Shown here piece by piece: positions 57,177 to 64,000 of a stretch of DNA of 64,000 bases. The notes below the pieces were generated by a model. It had not been told where the DNA came from and made no database searches. It worked only from the letters and a program-made list of their open reading frames with translations. Position numbers and translations under genes: made by a program. The DNA lies in contig JARWKL010000005.1 of NCBI GenBank assembly GCA_029961685.1, positions 19,248,164 through 19,312,163 of the forward strand. Direction: 5' to 3'. How positions within the stretch are numbered: the stretch's first letter is position 1; each line of letters starts with the position of its first letter. The stretch comes from Aristolochia californica. Taxonomy: Eukaryota > Streptophyta > Magnoliopsida > Piperales > Aristolochiaceae.

Positions 57177-58270
57177 TTCCCCCTCAAGCTGGTAAAAACA
57201 AATCAAATATTCCTAGCTATGTGCATGTATCTGTGAGTGACTTAGCAACAATAGCTTTTGTAAAGAAGTCTACCAATTGATTCCTTGAAGGTTAGATATT
57301 AATCTGGCTAGGAGTTTTTACTAAACAAAATGACGGTCTATCTCAATATACTTAGTTCTTTCGTGAAAAATTGAATTGGTTATAATATGGATAGTTGTCT
57401 GATTATCTTAATGAAGTTGCATCGGCATGGTTATCAGAAATGTCCCAGCTTAGTCATGAATGATCTCAGCCATACCAACCCATTCACAATTAGTGTCATA
57501 ACCCTGTATTCAGTTTCAACACTCGATCTCGTCCACTTTTTGTTTCTTTCTCCTCCATGTGACTAGATTGCATCAAACTATTGTGCAATAGCCAAAGGTA
57601 GATTTCCTATCACCAAGAAACCCGATCCAATCTGCATCAATAAAGCTTTCAATTTTTGTGTTCCCATGACAATATAGCAATCCTTGCCCTGGACTTTTCT
57701 TTAAGTACCAAAGGAATCTATCCAATGTTTTTCAAGGCAATTGTTGAGGTTGATGCATATATTGATTGATAACACTGTCTGAATAGGATATATATGGTAT
57801 GGTGACAGTGAGATAGATAATTTTTCCAACTAATTGATGAAATCGACCAACATCAGCATCATTCCCAGTTCCACCAGATAGCTTAACATTAGGTTCCATG
57901 GGTGTATCAATTGGCTTACATCCAAGCATCTCAGTTTCCTTCAACAGATCGAGTACATATTCCTTTTCGATAAAATTATACAATGTCTGGAATCAAGAAT
58001 TTCAATCCCTAGGAAGTACTTGAGAAGTCTAAGGTCCTTGGTTTGGAACTCTTTTTTTAGGTCTTACTTAACCTATTGAATGCCACTAAAATCACTGCCT
58101 GTAATAAAAATGTCATATACATACACAATCATAAGGATGTTTTCCTTAGTGGTGTTTTTTGGTGAACACTGAGTGGTCATTTTCAAACCTCTTGAACCTG
58201 AGCTTTAACCACAGTGGTAAATTTATCAAATTGAGCCTAGGGAGAGTGTTTCAACACATAAATTGCCTAG
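57177..58270 (-). pseudogene. Reverse transcriptase and RNase H of copia element D, truncated; active-site Asp lost
   Basis: Minus-strand reading starts near 58265 with LKHSPRAQFDKFTTVVKAQ, then reaches LMIVYVYDIFITGSD, in which YVDD is YVYD (58123-58112). An open piece (57983-57732) has LDLLKETEMLGCKPIDTPME, DVGRFHQLVGKIIYLTV and INQYMHQPQQLP. RNase H follows with FIDADWIGFLGDRKSTFGYC and FHERTKYIEIDRHF before the polypurine tract at 57177-57190. Gag, protease, integrase and the 5' LTR are absent. It belongs to the same broad copia group as B and C. Confidence 0.82.
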
Positions 58271-58959
58271 GGTGCTTGAGTCTCAATTCTATCTACACAA
58301 GTCATTGCATATGAGTGGGAATGTAACAAAGACCACACTTGGGATTTTCAGCAATGAACTAGACACAAAGGTTTAGATTGACTCTTGAGCTTTTCAACAA
58401 CCAACTAGGCAGTCTTGCATAGACCATAAAAAATTTTCAACAGCTAGCTAATCGACAAAAACTAACTACGCTCTTTGGCCTAGACCATTATGGGGATTTT
58501 CACCAACTAGCTAGAGTACACAAGCCTAAACTCACAAAGAGATTCCAGTATGTCATCAACAGCTACAAAAGAATTACGCTGAGGAAAGGCCATGCTTTCA
58601 TAACTCTTCTCCAATCACATGTAAGAGTTACTTGCTTACATTTATGGTCACATATATAAGGCCCCTCAATAGGCCGATTTCAAAGTTACAAGATCAAATA
58701 AGATTTACAACAAATCCTATGTGCCCAATGTATGTGGAAGAGCTCAATAAGTCTTAAATAGACCATATTATAAAATTTAAGGCAAAAAAAATTAGATTTG
58801 ATTTCCAAATCATGGGGCAGCTCAATATTGGTAGGACTTAAAATTTTCAGCATATAAGTTGCAATTTGAGCCTTTGCACTCAATTTCATAGTAACTGAAC
58901 TCTAGTTTAAACACACTTGACAAAAGTCATTCAACATATGTAAAAGTAAGTGTTTATTT
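58271..58959. other. Unassigned stretch, probably retroelement-derived
   Basis: Two related segments with GATTTTCA and CAACTAGCTAG (around 58350-58520) hint at internal duplication. No coding domain. Confidence 0.4.
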
Positions 58960-59289
58960 ATACTTGGATTTGTGTAAGAACAAGTTTGGAAGAGTCATAC
59001 ACGACTTTCATATTAAGAAGTCTAACAAAACCAGAATTAACATGGTGGAGTAATAGGAGTCTCATAGGAAGAAGTCCCACTGAAATAGCTCAATTCAGAG
59101 GTGTTTTAATTATATTAGAATTCTATTTATGTTCAGTTTTTTTAACTATTTTAGAACTTTTTTTTAATGTTTGAGTTTGAGTGCAACTGGGAAATGTAGT
59201 TTAATTATAATATGATTGAACTTGTTTCCTCTATTATAAATAGAAGCTCATTGTTTGTGAATTAATTTCTCTTTTCTTGAATATCAACA
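58960..59289 (+). repeat. LTR right part of family X type, with TATA box
   Basis: Matches 50770-51000 (AGGAGTCTCATA, TCTATTTATGTTCAGTT, CTATTATAAATAGAAGCTCA). TATAAATAG at 59235-59243. Ends TATCAACA at the primer-binding site. Probably the distal half of X2, split by D. Confidence 0.65.
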
Positions 59290-59303
59290 TGGTATTAGAG
59301 TGG
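59290..59303 (+). promoter_or_regulatory. Primer-binding site of the X2 element
   Basis: TGGTATTAGAGTGG follows the LTR terminal CA; two changes from the initiator tRNA-Met complement. Confidence 0.65.
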
Positions 59304-61004
59304 GCTCTATGAGTTGACTCGGTCAGCCCATATAGACAATGGAGCACTTTTTTGGTGTGATTCTAGTTGTTAGTTTTCTTTATTTTTTTAATTAGTACAC
59401 CTTTTTAATTTTTTCCTTCGCATAGACTACTCATTGTCTGCTAGTCTTTCCATATTCCATGTTAGTCTTTTATCATTAATAGATCCATCAACTCTATCAG
59501 CTCCTTGAGTCCTCTACTTTTCAGCTCTATCAGTTCATCTTCTGCTAAGTCCCTCATTCACAAAAAAGCCATCACCATGCTGCTCAAATTTTATGACAAA
59601 TATCCAGACTGTTTCTGTGACATTCTTTTGGAAAATTTAGACTGCTTGGATGGGCAAATGATGAGCTGTGGACGACCTTTCATACGAAATATGGAGTTTT
59701 GCCTCTCCTGTCAGCTAGTGTCATTCTCATGTCTGCTGTGTTCGTAAAGAATGAGTGTCTGTTGTTATTGTTGTTGTCGTTGATTTTCTTCCTAAAGAAG
59801 GGAGAATTGAAGGAAGCGAGAAGTTTTCTCAAGACTTATTGGCCAGAACTTGTTGAAATCTTTTCACTCGATTTCCTCAAGCAAACTTCGTGGCCAAAAT
59901 CATCTGCGAGAGCTCCTTCTCCACATGATCAACTGGCAGATCAATTAATTAAGCAATATGTGAAATTAAGCTTTCATCGTATCCAATTCAGGCCCCACAT
60001 ATAGCATTTCTGCCTTTGACAAGATTATCCTAGCCACATAGTCAGCTTGATTCAGCATAACCATGCACAAGAGCATGCATTTCAAACTAAAGACTGCCCC
60101 AGGATCCTTGGGTGCATTGAAAACCTCAAATCCTTCACCTTTGCATGAAGAATTCCACTTTGCAAATCTATAGTGCCCTGCTGTGCTGGAGGGACAAATT
60201 GCGTTTGCAGCAGTTTCCATCTCTGGTTCGACCCCACATAAGACTTTCATACCGGAGGCTATCATAAGTTGTGCTGCGAGGTAGAAATTGCAGAAAGAAG
60301 GAGAAGCACGAAACGACGTCATCAGAAGTTTAATTCAAGAGGGTTGATGTGCATCCTTTGTGGAGTTGGTGACTGACCGAGAATCTGATTTTCTGCAGAT
60401 CCAAATGGCCTTTCGATTTCTTCTCCTTTGCCCAGTACTGCTCAGAATAACGACGACTCGTCTCTCCTTGTGGGCAGGCTCTATTGGAATCCATCTGGGC
60501 TGCAAACGAGACCATTCATGCCCATTTCGGCATGTAGCCAGCCCAGTGTACGTTAATGAGACAAAATTGCAGTGCAGCGGCCAGCAAGATGATGTGCTAC
60601 AGCATCTTTTGCGATTGCGCAATCAACAGTCGAGAGTTTTACGAGTTTAGAGCTGTAAAATTCTAGGCCAAACCTGTAATAGTTATCTTCACGTCATGGT
60701 GTCTCCATGTAATTTGAGCGTGAAATATGCAGATGCAGAATTGTAGAGGAAAGTGGAAACCACCTTCGCTTGGTTAACAACATCACCAATCAGAGTTGGA
60801 GTTTCATCAGGATTGCACATGGTCTCAAACTAGCTGTTTCAGTCTTACTTGTAGTTGGATTGCAAGGGAGCTTGACCTTCTTTGTAGCAGCAGACTCCGG
60901 GCACCTGAAGGATACTTCTCCTCGTCAGTTTCCACTCCGGTCGCCCTCATTTCTGGAAACTATCTGCTACCACTTAGGAAATCAGAGAAAATACTGGATG
61001 GTTA
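59304..61004. other. Unassigned region, less AT-rich, with several small open frames
   Basis: Between the X2 primer site and the LTR of element F the composition is more balanced than in the satellite. Open frames exist on both strands, for example 59699-60004 (+, 101 codons, KGELKEARSFLKTYWPELVE) and 60322-59966 (-, 118 codons, AKWNSSCKGEGFEVFNAPKD). They overlap each other, and none shows a domain I recognise. This could be element leader plus a captured or decayed host fragment. I give no function. Confidence 0.35.
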
Positions 61005-61225
61005 TGTTAGACACGTTATATATTTAACCCTTTATTTTAGGAAGTGGTTTCTGTGTGCAAAGCTGTAATGTAAAATTATGACATGTATAATTAGCGTAAT
61101 TGTAGGAAACGATTTGTTTCCCTGATTCGTTTTCTTGATTTTAGGTTGTATATGTATGTTAAATAGCCTCCGTTTGAGAAAAGAATATATCAAAAAATCA
61201 TTCTTCGGTGTTACTCTATTTGATA
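61005..61225 (+). repeat. Short 5' LTR of copia element F
   Basis: 221 bp, TGTTAGACACGT to TATTTGATA (terminal CA mutated), directly followed by the primer site TGGTATCAGAGC (61226-61237). Confidence 0.7.
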
Positions 61226-61237
61226 TGGTATCAGAGC
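61226..61237 (+). promoter_or_regulatory. Primer-binding site of element F
   Basis: TGGTATCAGAGC, the exact initiator tRNA-Met complement. The leader after it (61238-61900) is GC-richer with no recognised protein. Confidence 0.85.
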
Positions 61238-61984
61238 AAGAGAAGTCTCCTGCCGTCACCGTGAATGAAAAAGCTATCTTATAGCTGAAGAACAGAGCAG
61301 AAAGCTCTATCCCATAGCCGAAGCACAGATCAGCAACTCTGTTGCCCAAAATACAAAAAAACCTGAGCAGGTCTGCTCAGTAGTTGCCGTGAACGAAGAG
61401 CTGGTTTAAACCGGCTTCCAAACATCTCCGATGACCCCACCACCAGCCCGAACGTCGCCGATGACCGCACCACAAAAACCGAAGACACTTTGTCATCGCC
61501 GAAGACGCTCTATCATTGCTGTGAAATGAAGAGGCACTTTGTTGTCGTCGAGAAGACTCTCTATTCCGTCGTGAACACCGTATTCTTCTTTGTCATCATT
61601 GTGACCAGAGCCACCATAAGAGAAGTCCGATGGCATTCCTAACGTCGCTGTGAACAACCGGTCCACCACTCGGCCTTCCAATAGACCGCATCACCGGTCG
61701 ACGAAGAAGAAGCCGCATCATCTAGAAGAATACGAAGGTACGAAAATAAAATTTTTTCTTCCATTAACTTAGGTCCGTATTTTTATTATTTTGCCGAGCG
61801 ACCCAGGCTCAGACCGGACCGGAATCTAAGACCCAAATCGGGGTAGCCCCACGGCAAACCAGACCAGTTCCCAGACCGGACTGGATCGAGAACCAAAAAA
61901 ATAAAAAATTGAAATGGATCATACTTGACAAGGATCATCACATAATCGAAACACTCAATCCTATGGAAAAGCTTACAACCGGGT

Positions 61985-62535
61985 ATGCACTCATTCTGGG
62001 GGAAAATGTCATTTTCAATAGCGATGTTACAAGATTATTGGTTATCCGGAGTGGTGGGACTTCTAAAAAAACCTCGAAAAAATATTGTTGGGAAAACCAT
62101 GATGACATCCACAAAAAAAAATCAGCTGCCTATGAAAAATGTTGCCCATCCAGGTATTATCTGTAAAGCAACAATATTCTCTACATATTCTAGGAATAAA
62201 ACTTGGATTATTGATATAGGTGCATCCGATCACATGACGAAGGACTCTAGTCAGTTCAAATTTGTCCTACCTTCTCCGCAATCCGTTATTTCCACCTCCA
62301 ATGGCAATACCTCTCCTATTACTAGGGAATGATCGGTTATCTTGTCGAATAATCTTACATTAGATACTATCCTTGTTGTTCCATCTCTTGAATACAATGT
62401 TTTGTCAGTTAGCCAAATTACTTCAACTCTTGCTTGTATTGTAACTTTTTTATCTTCATTTTGTGTCTTTCAGGACATTCTAACCCGGAGGATTATTGGT
62501 TATGGTGTTAGACGGGGCAAACTCTATTATTTATA
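61985..62535 (+). pseudogene. Gag end and protease of copia element F, truncated by element G
   Basis: CYKIIGYPEWWDF near 62025-62065 is the Gly-Tyr-Pro-x-Trp-Trp motif found near the zinc knuckle of many plant copia Gags. In another frame the open stretch 61985-62332 has NKTWIIDIGASDHMTKDSSQ, a protease active site in which the usual Asp-Ser/Thr-Gly is Asp-Ile-Gly. After a stop, LSNNLTLDTILVVPSLEYNV and LSVSQI continue the protease C-terminal part, then RGKLYYL of the GAG-pre-integrase start. Sequence stops at 62537, where the LTR of element G begins. Confidence 0.8.
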
Positions 62536-62843
62536 GTTGATAGAGAATGGAGGATAAAAAATTAGTCAGGCAAATCAAGCTAACAGTGAAGACAGTGTTT
62601 TGGAAGGCAGGGCCCAAGCCCACACGACCAAGGAAGGCTCACATATCAAAGTATTTTAGAAGATGGGCCCAAGCCCATAAGACCAAGGAAGACTTATGCA
62701 ACCAAGAGAAATAGAAGACATGCTCAAGGCCTACAGATCAATGAGTAGGCCCATAGGCCCACATACATTGATGGCAGGATGGTAAATAAAGGGACATCTC
62801 AGAGAGATGACATTGATGTAATTAAGTTAAAGTTCCAGGGTTA

Positions 62844-62864
62844 AAACCCTAAACCCTAAACCCT
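62844..62864 (+). promoter_or_regulatory. Telomere-type repeat (telo-box) in the element G promoter
   Basis: Three perfect AAACCCT units in tandem, about 40 bp upstream of the TATA box. Telo-boxes are known promoter motifs of plant genes; the role here is inferred from position. Confidence 0.7.
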
Positions 62865-62905
62865 AAGTTAAGGGGTATTATTATAATATAGTAGTTTCAT
62901 AAATC

Positions 62906-62914
62906 TATAAATAG
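62906..62914 (+). promoter_or_regulatory. TATA box in the element G LTR
   Basis: TATAAATAG, as in the LTRs of elements B and X. Confidence 0.7.
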
Positions 62915-63034
62915 AGCTTTAGGGGGAGGGAAGGAATAATCAATTCCATAACCCTTCTTCCTCCAGTTTTCTCTCAATGGGTTTTTTTCCCTTTTTCTTT
63001 ACGAGCTAAATTCATGAAGTCCTGAAAATCAACA

Positions 63035-63046
63035 TGGTATCAGAGC
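63035..63046 (+). promoter_or_regulatory. Primer-binding site of element G
   Basis: TGGTATCAGAGC immediately after the LTR terminal CA. Confidence 0.88.
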
Positions 63047-64000
63047 TTTGACTTTCAGGACTCGTAGTATGGTTTTTTTGAATAAAAAAACCCATATATA
63101 TGTTTTTGTCGTATTTTTTCTTCTTTCTTCTTTCTTGTTATTTTCTTCCCCAAACTATAGCATTTTTCAATTAAAGGTTTTTCTTTGTTCTACCGTTGCC
63201 TAGTCTTTCATCATCTTGTTATTAGTTTTCTTGGTTGTCTAATTGAAACTACTGATTTAAGCCTGGAAGTCTCTGATTTGAACCTTAGTTTTCTTGGTTC
63301 CACGGACGAAGTCTCTGCTTTCACCGGTACTCATCACCGGTGCAAAGGCCGACCACTGGAAAAATCTCCCTGCTGTCGACCCACTATCGCCGAAACTCTC
63401 TACCTGCAGCTTCTGTGGGGGGTCTTTAGAAGGGCACTCCAACCCTTACAAAAGATTCATGTTACTGTTTCTGGAGATTGGCACTGGAGACGATGACTCC
63501 TCACGACAAGGAAGTCGCACTGGCAACCAGACTCTGTTCCCACCGAACTATTGCCGAGTAACCTGCCGTTGAGTTATTTCTCTATGAAAATTATCGAAGT
63601 TCTTCGCCGGCCTTCACACTGCTCTGCTGGTAGCCTTTGCTACAACTAGAAGTATTTTTTCCATGGCGCCGGAGAAGACAACTTCTCACGGAGAGGAAGT
63701 CAGTGAGCGTTGCTCTGTTGATGTTTACAATCCACCGAATGAGATGTCTTGCCATTGTTTCTGTTCTGGAGGTGGAAAACGATTGTTGCTACCGGAAAGT
63801 TTCTCGTTACTGCTGTCGGAAAGATCATTGCTACCTATCTTCGGAAAGTTATTCTGCGTTGCTGTTTTTCGGAAGTTCCCGTTGTCTTTGCTCGACTATG
63901 CATTTTTTTTTTTCAGTCGTTCTCTGTTCGGCCGCGGGGAAAGACGACCCACCGCTGCCAGAGAAGACGAAGAGGGTTGGAAACTTTCCTTCTGAGTTTT
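63047..64000 (+). other. Leader of element G, running off the window
   Basis: After the primer site come T-rich and then GC-richer sequences. Open frames at 63185-63496, 63294-63572 and 63663-63995 have no recognised domain. Gag has not appeared by the window end, or is too diverged to see. Confidence 0.5.

Larger units (their letters stand above)
62538..63034 (+). repeat. 5' LTR of element G
   Basis: 497 bp, TGATAGAGAATGG to AAAATCAACA. Contains three telomere-type units and a TATA box, and GGCCCAAGCCCA repeated around 62607 and 62665. The partner LTR lies beyond the window. Confidence 0.75.

Noticed and set aside
59966..60322. A 118-codon minus-strand frame considered as a host secreted or BURP-like protein
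   Set aside because: No signal peptide, no conserved Cys-His pattern, and overlapping frames on the other strand; left unassigned.
62844..62866. True telomere or interstitial telomere tract
   Set aside because: Only three units within an LTR promoter; far too short and embedded in retroelement sequence.

Overview
This is repeat-dense nuclear DNA from a flowering plant, probably pericentromeric or other heterochromatin. The plant assignment rests on plant-type LTR retrotransposons of both superfamilies (Ty1/copia and Ty3/gypsy chromovirus), primer-binding sites complementary to initiator tRNA-Met, a PIF/Harbinger (Tourist-like) MITE and three TTTAGGG-type telomere units inside one LTR. No genus can be named. 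No intact host gene, tRNA, rRNA or CRISPR was found.

Region 1 (1-21667) is a tandem satellite: 31 complete monomers plus a fragment, mean about 681 bp, with local higher-order structure. Its only interruption is a 514-bp miniature LTR element (TRIM) at 18683-19196, present as LTR-internal-LTR-internal-LTR and flanked by a 5-bp target duplication. Two blocks of the monomer resemble an LTR family (called X here) found at 50.5 and 56.3 kb, so the satellite probably arose from retroelement sequence.

Region 2 (21668-37154) is a three-level nest. Copia element A lost most of its 5' LTR at the satellite junction. Copia element B (25025-35372, duplication GGATT) sits inside A's reverse transcriptase. 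A minus-strand gypsy element (gypsy-1, 26565-31832) sits inside B's gag. All three are broken.

Region 3 (37155-51100) holds a Tourist-like MITE, a solo gypsy LTR, unassigned AT-rich DNA, two clusters of GATC-type palindromes, three copies of a hairpin-bearing repeat (Y), a reversed piece of family X and a decayed minus-strand copia element C (about 43045-48745).

Region 4 (51101-56314) is a structurally complete chromovirus (gypsy-2): LTRs about 98.5% identical by eye, GAACT duplication, and one uninterrupted 1499-codon gag-pol frame that starts inside the 5' LTR and ends inside the 3' LTR. Its reverse transcriptase has Tyr in place of the first catalytic Asp.

Region 5 (56315-64000) contains family X sequence, a truncated minus-strand copia D, an unassigned stretch with small open frames (59.3-61.0 kb), a copia fragment F, and the 5' LTR and leader of an element G that continues past the window edge.

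The genes do not form a host pathway. They are gag, protease, integrase, reverse transcriptase and RNase H fragments at various stages of decay. The most unusual signals are the satellite and its apparent LTR origin, the TRIM trimer, the LTR-embedded ends of the gypsy reading frame, and independent-looking loss of the first catalytic Asp in four of six reverse transcriptases.
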